In this document: positions 1-5,480 of the stretch, piece by piece
How the letters are laid out: every line of letters begins with the position of its first letter
Position numbering within the stretch: the stretch's first letter is position 1
From: an uncultured Thermomonas sp.
Lineage (GTDB): Bacteria > Pseudomonadota > Gammaproteobacteria > Xanthomonadales > Xanthomonadaceae
NCBI GenBank assembly: GCA_946480065.1
Contig: CAMLJA010000071.1
Span: 1 to 8,543, forward strand
DNA: 8,543 nucleotides
Direction: 5' to 3'
Notes under the pieces: generated by a model
Databases searched by the model: none
What the model was told of the DNA's origin: nothing
Seen by the model: only the letters and a program-made list of their open reading frames with translations
Translations under genes and position numbers: made by a program

Positions 1-352
1 CCACGTAGGCCACGTGGCTGCGGGTATGCCCGGGGATGGCCAGGGTGGCGAAGCGCCAGGGGCCGATCGCCACCGCATCGCCGTCGCCGACCCGGCGGGT
101 CGCGCCGGCGATCCGCGCATCGTCGGGCGCCACCACCGCCAGGCCGGGCCAGCGCCGCGCCAGCGCGGCGACGCCGCCCACGTGGTCGCCGTGATGGTGG
201 GTGAGCAGCACCCCGTGCGGCGGCGGGCCATCGCCCAGGGCGGCCAGCACCGGCGCGGCCTCGCCCGGATCGACCACCAGCGCGCGGCCGCCGGCATCGC
301 GCAGCAGCCAGACGTAGTTGTCCTCGAACGCCGCAACCGCCTCCAGCCGCAT
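1..352 (-). CDS. gloB: Hydroxyacylglutathione hydrolase (glyoxalase II), partial: N-terminal 117 residues
   Basis: Glyoxalase II hydrolyses S-D-lactoylglutathione to D-lactate and glutathione, the second step of methylglyoxal detoxification in the cytosol. Reading leftward from the ATG at 352-350, the first residues are [19 protein letters not shown]. The D-N-Y-V-W motif near the N terminus is typical of the family. The metallo-beta-lactamase metal motif THHHGDH lies at residues 51-57 (ligands H52, H54, D56, H57), and the PGHT motif at 107-110 supplies H109. The usual PGHTxGH reads PGHTRSH here. The frame stays open to the left edge, so roughly the C-terminal half (the substrate-binding helical domain in full-length members) is outside the window. 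The gene diverges from a YafS-like methyltransferase gene, an arrangement also known in enterobacteria. The start is clear because the family motif begins about ten residues in. Only a weak GGA-type ribosome site precedes it. Confidence 0.93.
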   Translation of the reverse strand, partial: MRLEAVAAFEDNYVWLLRDAGGRALVVDPGEAAPVLAALGDGPPPHGVLLTHHHGDHVGGVAALARRWPGLAVVAPDDARIAGATRRVGDGDAVAIGPWRFATLAIPGHTRSHVAYV

Positions 353-369
353 TTGTCCAGTCCGTGACG

Positions 370-399
370 GGTCGCGGGCTTTCCCGCAGAATCGCGACC
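370..399. promoter_or_regulatory. Inverted repeat in the gloB/methyltransferase divergent region, with -10-like hexamer
   Basis: A perfect 7-base inverted repeat, GGTCGCG (370-376) and CGCGACC (393-399), abuts the methyltransferase ATG at 400. A second, nested pair, GCGGG (374-378) and CCCGC (383-387), overlaps the left arm. A -10-like hexamer CAGAAT (387-392; four of six consensus positions) sits inside the repeat, seven bases before the ATG. No convincing -35 is visible. This could be an operator, an RNA hairpin or GC-rich coincidence. Confidence 0.3.
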
Positions 400-1053
400 A
401 TGCCCGCCGCCGCTTCCCGACGTCAACCCGAGCCCGCCGCCGCCTGCGCCTGGTTCGCGGGGCCGGCCGGCCAGGTGCTGCTGGGCAGCGAGGCCGACGT
501 GCTGCGGCGGGCCGCCCAGGAGCGGCCGGGCCAGCCCGCGCTGTGGCTGGCGCCGCTGCCCTGCGAGCCGGTCGCCGGCCTGGGCCTGCGGCTGCACGCC
601 TGCGAGCGCGGCTTCGGCGGCGACCTGCAGGCCGGGCTGCCGCTGCCGCTGGCCAGCGAGTCCTGCGGGGTGGTGGTGGTGCAGCACCTGGCCGACTTGG
701 GCCGCGAACCCGACGCGCTGCTGGCCGAGTGCGCGCGCGTGCTGGTGCCGGGCGGGCGGCTGTGGCTGCTGGCGCTGAACCCGCTCTCGCCGTACCGGCT
801 GCGCTGGCGCGGGCAGGGCCCGCGCGCGGCCGAGCCGTTCGTCTGGCGCCGGCGCCTGCGCAAGGCCGGGCTGGCGCCGGAGCCGGTGTCGCTGGGGCTG
901 GGTTCGAGCTGGGCCGTGGCGCTGGACCCGGGCGTGCAGGACGGGGCCGGCCTGCGGGCGGCGTTCCTGCTGCGCGCCGAGAAGCGCCGGCTGCCGCTGA
1001 CGCCGCAGCGCGCCGCGGCCCGCCTGGGCTGGCAGCCGGGGGCGGCCGCGTGA
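400..1053 (+). CDS. YafS-like SAM-dependent methyltransferase-family protein
   Basis: This 217-residue protein resembles the class I methyltransferase relative YafS, encoded next to gloB in enterobacteria. The clearest match is the central stretch: a hydrophobic strand [10 protein letters not shown] (91-100), an acidic helix, then [22 protein letters not shown] (roughly 113-134). That last part is the usual post-motif-III segment, with the N-P-x-S signature shared with YafS. A canonical glycine-rich SAM motif I (GxGxG after an acidic strand) is not evident. Cofactor binding is therefore unproven, and the substrate is unknown. The ATG at 400 is preferred because a -10-like hexamer lies seven bases upstream and the N terminus is low-complexity. 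A GTG at 364 would add twelve residues. The stop overlaps the rnhA GTG by four bases, so the two genes are probably translated together. The protein is very Ala/Arg/Leu-rich, in line with the base composition. Confidence 0.75.
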   Translation: MPAAASRRQPEPAAACAWFAGPAGQVLLGSEADVLRRAAQERPGQPALWLAPLPCEPVAGLGLRLHACERGFGGDLQAGLPLPLASESCGVVVVQHLADLGREPDALLAECARVLVPGGRLWLLALNPLSPYRLRWRGQGPRAAEPFVWRRRLRKAGLAPEPVSLGLGSSWAVALDPGVQDGAGLRAAFLLRAEKRRLPLTPQRAAARLGWQPGAAA

Positions 1054-1508
1054 GCGAGGCGCGCAAGGCGGTGCAGGTGCATACCGACGGCGCGTGCCTG
1101 GGCAACCCGGGCCCCGGCGGCTGGGCGGCGCTGCTGCGCTGGCGCGGGATCGAGCGCGAGCTGGCCGGCGGCGAAGCCGACACCACCAACAACCGGATGG
1201 AGCTGATGGCCGCGATCTGCGCGCTGGAGGCGCTGCGCGAACCCTGCGAGGTGGTGCTGCACACCGATTCGCAGTACGTGCGCCAGGGCATCACCCAGTG
1301 GATGGCGAACTGGCTGCGCCGCGGCTGGAAGACCGCCGGCGGCGAACCGGTGAAGAACCGCGACCTGTGGGAGCGCCTGCATGCCGCCGACGCCCGCCAC
1401 CGGGTCGACTGGCGCTGGGTCAAGGGGCATTCCGGCGACCCCGACAACGAGCGCGTGGACCAGCTGGCGCGCGCGCAGGCGGAGCGGCTGAAGGGGAGGG
1501 CGCGCTGA
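1050..1508 (+). CDS. rnhA: Ribonuclease HI
   Basis: RNase HI cleaves the RNA strand of RNA-DNA hybrids, removing R-loops and primer RNA in the cytosol with Mg2+ or Mn2+. The 152-residue protein has all catalytic positions: D13 in HTDGAC, E51 in NRMEL, D73 in HTDSQ, H127 in KGHSG and D137 in NERVD. It also has the basic handle region rich in Trp and Arg/Lys (about residues 84-104), and its length matches E. coli RNase HI (155). The start is taken as the GTG at 1050, which overlaps the TGA of the methyltransferase gene (GTGA). It places the first beta strand (VQVHTDG) at the usual distance, and no ATG is available nearby. Its last base is shared with the dnaQ ATG. In enterobacteria rnhA and dnaQ are divergent neighbours; here they are co-directional, so co-expression is likely. 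Confidence 0.96.
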   Translation: MSEARKAVQVHTDGACLGNPGPGGWAALLRWRGIERELAGGEADTTNNRMELMAAICALEALREPCEVVLHTDSQYVRQGITQWMANWLRRGWKTAGGEPVKNRDLWERLHAADARHRVDWRWVKGHSGDPDNERVDQLARAQAERLKGRAR

Positions 1509-2245
1509 TGCGGCAGGTCGTGCTGGACACCGAGACCACCGGCCTGGAGTGGAAGAAGGGCAACCGGGTGGTGGAGATCGGCTGCGTGGAGCTGGTGGAA
1601 CGCCGGCCGACCGGCCGCACCTTCCAGTGCTACCTCAACCCGGACCGCGAGTTCGAACCCGGCGCGCAGGAAGTGACCGGCCTGACCCTGGACTTCCTGG
1701 CCGACAAGCCGCGCTTCGCCGAGGTGGTGGACGAGTTCCTGGCCTTCATCGACGGCGCCGAGCTGGTGATCCACAACGCCGCCTTCGACGTCGGCTTCCT
1801 GGATGCGGAGCTCGCCCGGCTGCCGGGCTACGGCACCCTGCTGCAGCGCTGCACGGTCGAGGATTCGCTGCTGCTGGCGCGCCAGCGCTTCCCCGGCCAG
1901 CGCAACTCGCTGGACGCGCTGTGCCGGCGACTGGGCGTGGACAACTCGCAGCGGCAGCTGCACGGCGCGCTGCTCGACGCGCAGATCCTGGCCGACGTGT
2001 ACCTGGCGCTGACCTCGGGCCAGCGCGAGATCGGCTTCGGCGAGGAGCCGGGGGCCGAGGCCCGCGCGGCGACCCTGGCGGTCGCGGTGGTGGTGGCGGA
2101 TGCCGGGCTGCGCCCGCGGGTGGTGGTGCACGCCGACGAGCTGGCCGCGCACGAGGCGCGGCTGGCGGACCTGCGGAAGAAGGCGGGCCGCTGCCTGTGG
2201 CTGGAGCAGGCGATGGAGCGGGAAGCCGAGGCGGCCGGCGCCTGA
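1508..2245 (+). CDS. dnaQ: DNA polymerase III epsilon subunit (3'-5' proofreading exonuclease)
   Basis: The epsilon subunit removes misincorporated nucleotides within the polymerase III core. The 245-residue protein carries the DEDDh exonuclease motifs. ExoI is D7-x-E9 in VLDTETTGLE. ExoII is HNAAFDVGFL with D94. ExoIII is HGALLDA with H152 and D157. Length and spacing match E. coli DnaQ (243 residues; D12, E14, D103, H162, D167). The C-terminal part (about 180-245) is less conserved and is where this family contacts the alpha subunit; the end is charged and helical. The ATG at 1508 shares one base with the rnhA stop (TGATG), and a good purine-rich site GGGGAGGG lies at 1493-1500, so coupled translation is likely. 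The gene converges on the PP2C phosphatase gene with a 12-base gap. Confidence 0.95.
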   Translation: MRQVVLDTETTGLEWKKGNRVVEIGCVELVERRPTGRTFQCYLNPDREFEPGAQEVTGLTLDFLADKPRFAEVVDEFLAFIDGAELVIHNAAFDVGFLDAELARLPGYGTLLQRCTVEDSLLLARQRFPGQRNSLDALCRRLGVDNSQRQLHGALLDAQILADVYLALTSGQREIGFGEEPGAEARAATLAVAVVVADAGLRPRVVVHADELAAHEARLADLRKKAGRCLWLEQAMEREAEAAGA

Positions 2246-2257
2246 GCCCGCGCCGGT

Positions 2258-2962
2258 TCAGTGCCGGCGGACCAGCACCACGGTGACGTTGTCGGAGCCG
2301 CCGCCGTCCAGCGCCGCGGCCACCAGCCCGTCCACGCATTCCTGCGCGCTGCATTCGTGGTGCGCCAGCACCCGCGCGATGTTGCCATCGTCCACTTCCT
2401 CGGTCAGGCCGTCGCTGCACAGCAGCAGCTGCATGCCGGGGCGGAGCTCGCCGGTGAGGGTCTCCACGTTGAGCTGGCGCGGGTCGGTCACGCCCAGCGC
2501 CTGGGTCACCACGTTGCGGTGCGGATGGCTGCGGGCCTGGTCCGCGGTGATCGCGCCCTGCGCGATCAGCTCCTGCACGTAGCTGTGGTCCTGCGAGATC
2601 TGGGTCAGGGCGCCGTCGCGCCAGAGGTAGACCCGGCTGTCGCCGACCCACGCCACCTCGAAGCGGTTGCCGCTGACCCGCGCCACCGCCACCGTGGTGC
2701 CCATCGGCAGGCTGTCGCCCCGCCGCCGCGAGCAGCGGATGATTTCCTCGTCGGCGATCCGGATGGCGTCCGCCAGCGGCTGCCCGGCGCGCACCTCGCG
2801 CACGATCGCCTCGCGCGCCAGCGCGCTGGCGACCTCGCCGTACTCGTGGCCGCCCATGCCGTCGGCCACCAGCCACAGGCCCAGCTCGCTGTCGCCGTAG
2901 TAGGTGTCCTCGTTCAATTCCCGGCGCAGGCCCACGTGGCTGAGGTGTCCGAATTCGATCAT
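2258..2962 (-). CDS. PP2C-family (PPM/Stp1-like) protein Ser/Thr phosphatase
   Basis: This gene encodes a 234-residue soluble, metal-dependent phosphatase that removes phosphate from Ser/Thr in target proteins. The PPM motifs appear in order: RELNED (metal and phosphate region, residues 14-19), VADGMGGH (32-39, with metal ligand D34), MGTT (87-90), VGDSR (106-110), SHPHRNVVTQALG (145-157), CSDGLTEEV (182-190, with D184) and GGSDNVTVV (221-229, with D224). It has no membrane segment or added domain, so it is a minimal bacterial PP2C of the Stp1/PrpC type. The start is taken at the ATG at 2962-2960, because MIEFGHLSHVGLRRELNED matches the usual N terminus. Upstream in-frame ATGs near 3007 would add a Pro-rich extension without family support. 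No kinase or FHA partner lies next to it, so its substrates cannot be read from context. Positions 2963-3063 upstream hold no promoter I can defend. Confidence 0.93.
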   Translation of the reverse strand: MIEFGHLSHVGLRRELNEDTYYGDSELGLWLVADGMGGHEYGEVASALAREAIVREVRAGQPLADAIRIADEEIIRCSRRRGDSLPMGTTVAVARVSGNRFEVAWVGDSRVYLWRDGALTQISQDHSYVQELIAQGAITADQARSHPHRNVVTQALGVTDPRQLNVETLTGELRPGMQLLLCSDGLTEEVDDGNIARVLAHHECSAQECVDGLVAAALDGGGSDNVTVVLVRRH

Positions 2963-3063
2963 GCGGGCGGGAATCGTCCGGGGGTCAAGGGTGGGAAACG
3001 GCATCATGCGCGGGAACCGGACGCGGCGGCAATGCGCGGGCCCTTGCCGGGGGCCGGATACGC

Positions 3064-3087
3064 AAAACGCCCCGGTGGGGGCGTTTT
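3064..3087 (-). terminator. Rho-independent terminator after tRNA-Ser(CGA)
   Basis: There is a perfect 10-bp stem with a 4-base loop: AAAACGCCCC (3064-3073), GGTG, GGGGCGTTTT (3078-3087). On the minus strand the stem closes with TTTT, directly downstream of the tRNA 3' end (7 bases away). It therefore fits an intrinsic terminator for the leftward tRNA. Because the A and T tracts pair with each other, it could also stop rightward transcripts. It separates the tRNA from the PP2C gene. Confidence 0.82.
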
Positions 3088-3094
3088 GGGGATC

Positions 3095-3185
<91 letters not shown>

Positions 3186-3200
3186 GGAAGCGGGGGTCGA

Positions 3201-3206
3201 ATGATA
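3201..3206 (-). promoter_or_regulatory. Putative -10 element of tRNA-Ser(CGA)
   Basis: Read leftward, TATCAT (five of six matches to TATAAT) lies 15 bases before the tRNA 5' end. Transcription would thus start about eight bases upstream of the mature tRNA. The bases between are GC-rich (CGACCCCCGC), like the discriminators of stringently controlled stable-RNA promoters. The -35 at 17-base spacing would be TGGCGC, a poor match. Confidence 0.5.
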
Positions 3207-3215
3207 CGCAAGGCG

Positions 3216-3221
3216 CTACAC
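3216..3221 (+). promoter_or_regulatory. Possible -10 element for the DUF6165-type gene
   Basis: TACACT (four of six matches) lies 27 bases before the ATG at 3249, and the same hexamer precedes kdkA. It faces away from the tRNA-Ser(CGA) -10, whose nearest base is nine bases away, so the two promoters would share the 63-base divergent region. No recognisable -35 is present. Confidence 0.3.
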
Positions 3222-3248
3222 TGGCGCCAGTCCCCGCGCAGGCCCGCC

Positions 3249-3656
3249 ATGTCCGAGATCCTCGTCCCCGTGTCGTTCGGCGAGCTGCTGGACAAGATCG
3301 CCATCCTGCAGATCAAGTCCGAGCGCATGACCGACCCGGCCAAGCTGGCCAACGTCCGCAACGAGCTGGCCGCGCTGGAGACGACCTGGGCCGCCCACCC
3401 GGCCGCCGGGCAGGACATCGCCGCCTTGCGCGCCGAGCTGAAGGCGGTCAACGAGCGCCTCTGGGTGATCGAGGACGACATCCGGCTGAAGGAAAAGGCG
3501 CAGGCCTTCGACGCCGAGTTCGTCCGGCTGGCCCGCGCGGTGTATTTCCAGAACGACATCCGCGCGCGGGTGAAGAAGGACATCAACCTCGCACTGGGCT
3601 CGGCCTACGTCGAGGAGAAGTCGTACCAGGATTACGGCAGCGGGCAGGGCGCCTGA
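3249..3656 (+). CDS. DUF6165-type conserved hypothetical protein
   Basis: This is a 135-residue cytosolic protein beginning MSEILVPVSFGELLDKIAIL. That N-terminal signature, with Q-I-K-S-E-R at 21-26, is what I recognise as the DUF6165 family. The biochemical function is not established as far as I know. After a short hydrophobic start it is mostly predicted helix, with charged, heptad-like stretches (about 30-110) and conserved-looking segments NERLWVIEDDIRLKEK (68-83) and YFQNDIRARVKKDIN (99-113). It has no signal peptide, membrane segment or obvious catalytic motif. The ATG at 3249 is preferred over an ATG at 3201 because the family signature starts there and the upstream codons overlap the tRNA promoter. 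It converges on a GT9 glycosyltransferase gene three bases away, and a Kdo-kinase gene lies just beyond. A role around LPS or other sugar transfer is an inference from these neighbours only. Confidence 0.82.
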   Translation: MSEILVPVSFGELLDKIAILQIKSERMTDPAKLANVRNELAALETTWAAHPAAGQDIAALRAELKAVNERLWVIEDDIRLKEKAQAFDAEFVRLARAVYFQNDIRARVKKDINLALGSAYVEEKSYQDYGSGQGA

Positions 3657-3671
3657 GCCTCACCCGAGGCT
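3656..3671. terminator. Short hairpin spanning both convergent stop codons (possible weak terminator)
   Basis: AGCCTC (3656-3661), ACCC loop, GAGGCT (3666-3671) form a perfect 6-bp stem. It begins at the last base of the rightward TGA and covers the leftward TGA (3662-3660). No T tract follows on either strand, so intrinsic termination is doubtful. Confidence 0.25.
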
Positions 3672-4712
3672 GGCGCGGAAGCGCTCGAACGCCGCCACGG
3701 CGTCCTCGACGGTGATGAGGTCCATCACCCCGTCGGCCTCGATCTTCGTGCCCCACTTCAGCTCCGACGCCGGCTTGCCGCGGTGTTTGCGCGCGGCGGC
3801 GTCGTAGCGGTCCACGCACCAGCGCCGGTCCGAGTACGGCCCGCTGCGGTGCGGGTTGGTGGCGGCGTGCAGGCCCAGCACCTTGGTTCCCATCGCGTTG
3901 GCGATGTGCATCGGGCCGGAATCCGGCGTGACCAGCAGGTCGGCGCGGGCCAGCAGGGCCGGCAGCTGCTTGAGGGTGTCCTTGCCGATCAGGTCCAGCA
4001 CGCTGTCGCGCGCCGCCATCTCCGCGAGGATCGCGTCGCCGGTCGTGCGCTCCAGTTCGCTGCGTCCGCCGCACAGGACGACCCGCCAACCCTGCGCGGC
4101 GGCATGGTCGGCCAGCGCGGCGTGGCGCTCGGCGCGCCAGTTGCGCAGCGCGTGGCTGGAGCAGGGCGAAATCATCAGCGTGCGGCGGCCGTCGTCGGGC
4201 CACTGCGCCCGCGCCCAGGCGCGGGCCTCGTCCGGCACCGGCAGGTTCCAGGCCACGCCCTCGCGCACCAGCCCCAGCGGCTCGCAGAAGCTGCCGATGG
4301 CGTCCAGCACGTGGATATCGCCGTGGTCTGGGATGCGTTCGTTGATGAACAGGCCGTGGCCTTCCTTGCTGCGCGAACGGTCGTAGCCGATCCGCCGGCG
4401 CGCCGGCACGAACGCCGACAGCAGGTTGGCGCGCCCCGAGACCTGCAATTGCAGCAGGGCATCGAAACGCTGGCCGAGTTCGCGCCGCAGCGCATGCATG
4501 CCCGCCAGCCCGGTCTTCTTCTCGTACTCCACGAAGCGCACGCCGGGCAGGCCGTCCAGCAGCCGGCGCTCGCCGCGGCCGATGACCCAGGTCAGTTCGA
4601 CCCCGGGCAGCCCCGCGCGCAGGGTGTGCACCAGCGGCAGCACGTGGGTGACGTCGCCCAGCGCGGACAGGCGCAGCAGGCAGATCGAGCGCGGCGCGGC
4701 TGGGGTTCGCAC
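3660..4712 (-). CDS. Glycosyltransferase family 9 (heptosyltransferase-like) protein
   Basis: GT9 enzymes transfer ADP-heptose or related sugars to the LPS inner core at the cytoplasmic face of the inner membrane. The 350-residue protein opens with [20 protein letters not shown] (residues 9-28), the N-terminal acceptor-side motif. It contains the [12 protein letters not shown] segment (181-192) where GT9 enzymes bind nucleotide sugar. It then shows [20 protein letters not shown] (241-260) followed by [20 protein letters not shown] (261-280), the hallmark D-S-G-P-M-H motif with D264 and H269. The start is taken as the GTG at 4712-4710, since the first beta strand begins eight residues later and no in-frame ATG fits; a GGAG lies about twelve bases upstream. 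It faces kdkA across 21 bases and converges on the DUF6165-type gene. The donor sugar cannot be decided: xanthomonad cores I know of lack heptose, so a plain heptosyltransferase name may be wrong. Confidence 0.9.
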   Translation of the reverse strand: MRTPAAPRSICLLRLSALGDVTHVLPLVHTLRAGLPGVELTWVIGRGERRLLDGLPGVRFVEYEKKTGLAGMHALRRELGQRFDALLQLQVSGRANLLSAFVPARRRIGYDRSRSKEGHGLFINERIPDHGDIHVLDAIGSFCEPLGLVREGVAWNLPVPDEARAWARAQWPDDGRRTLMISPCSSHALRNWRAERHAALADHAAAQGWRVVLCGGRSELERTTGDAILAEMAARDSVLDLIGKDTLKQLPALLARADLLVTPDSGPMHIANAMGTKVLGLHAATNPHRSGPYSDRRWCVDRYDAAARKHRGKPASELKWGTKIEADGVMDLITVEDAVAAFERFRASLG

Positions 4713-4717
4713 GTGCT

Positions 4718-4726
4718 TGTTACACT
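4718..4726 (+). promoter_or_regulatory. Extended -10 promoter element of kdkA
   Basis: TGTTACACT is a TGn extension followed by TACACT (four of six matches). It lies within the 21-base gap between the divergent GT9 and kdkA starts. The hexamer ends seven bases before the kdkA ATG, which would place the transcription start at or next to the A of that ATG. No -35 is evident at 17 bases, as often seen with extended -10 promoters. Confidence 0.45.
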
Positions 4727-4733
4727 CCGGTGG

Positions 4734-5480
4734 ATGAGCGGCTTCGACGCCAACGAACACCTGACGCCGTTCCGCGACGCGCGCGGCTACGGGGCGATTC
4801 TGTTCGACCGGAGCCAGCTGCGGCAACCCGACCCGGCCTGGTTCGATCCCGCCCACTGGGGCGAGGCGGCCCAGCGGGTCGGCTCCGGCGGGCGCGGCGG
4901 CGCCTGGTTCATCCACATGGGCGAGGGCGGCGACGCCGTGCTGCGGCACTACCTGCGCGGCGGCTGGATGGCCCGCGTCAGCCGCGACCGCCACCTGTGG
5001 CGCGGCATCCACCGCGTCCGCAGCTTCGCCGAATACCGGCTGCTGCGCGAACTGCGCGTGCGCAAGCTGCCGGTGCCGCTGCCGTTCGCCGCCTGGTACC
5101 GGCGCGAGGGCATGCATTACCAGGCGGCCATCCTGATGCAGCGGCTGTCGGGGGTGCGCTCGCTGGCGGAACTCGCGGTGGCGGGCGAGGCGCCCTGGGC
5201 GGCCGCCGGCGCGCTGGTCGCGCGTTTCCACCGGGGAGGGCTGGACCATGCCGACCTCAACGCCCACAACCTGCTGTTCGATCCCGAGGACCGCGGCTGG
5301 ATGATCGATTTCGACCGCTCGCACCTGCGCATCCCCGCCACCGGCTGGCGCGACGCCAACCTGGCCCGCCTGCAGCGCTCGCTGCGCAAGCTGGCCGGCG
5401 CCGACGGCCAGGCCGCGGCCGACGCCGGCTTCGGCGAACTGCGCGCGGCCTACGACGCCGCCTGGCGGCGGGGCTACTGA
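4734..5480 (+). CDS. kdkA: 3-deoxy-D-manno-octulosonic acid (Kdo) kinase
   Basis: KdkA phosphorylates the 4-OH of Kdo on the lipid A precursor using ATP, giving the phosphorylated single-Kdo core found in Haemophilus, Vibrio and xanthomonad-type LPS. The 248-residue protein has a small kinase-like fold of the KdkA/WaaP type. A Gly-rich N-terminal lobe (R-G-G-A-W-F-I, 54-60) precedes a lysine-poor basic segment (81-110). The catalytic loop is [12 protein letters not shown] (172-183), with D174 and N179. The metal-binding MIDFDRS (190-196) has D192. Its length matches the family. It is likely peripheral on the inner membrane. The ATG at 4734 has no Shine-Dalgarno site and lies directly after an extended -10, suggesting leaderless translation. 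The stop overlaps the next ATG by one base (TGATG), so it begins a coupled run into the MBL hydrolase and moaA. The divergent GT9 gene also belongs to core assembly. Confidence 0.9.
   Translation: MSGFDANEHLTPFRDARGYGAILFDRSQLRQPDPAWFDPAHWGEAAQRVGSGGRGGAWFIHMGEGGDAVLRHYLRGGWMARVSRDRHLWRGIHRVRSFAEYRLLRELRVRKLPVPLPFAAWYRREGMHYQAAILMQRLSGVRSLAELAVAGEAPWAAAGALVARFHRGGLDHADLNAHNLLFDPEDRGWMIDFDRSHLRIPATGWRDANLARLQRSLRKLAGADGQAAADAGFGELRAAYDAAWRRGY

Noticed and set aside
318..1049. Upstream in-frame extension of rnhA from an ATG at 318
   Set aside because: It would overlap gloB and the methyltransferase gene in another frame and add low-complexity sequence. The GTG at 1050 gives the standard RNase HI length.
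2251..2269. Possible terminator hairpin CGCCGG / CCGGCG between dnaQ and the PP2C gene
   Set aside because: The stem is six bases with a seven-base loop and no T tract, and it lies partly in coding sequence. Such repeats are common at this GC content.
2963..3063. Promoter for the PP2C gene (TTGACC on the minus strand near 2985)
   Set aside because: A -10 at normal spacing would fall on the start codon region with no matching hexamer, so the TTGACC is not supported as a -35.
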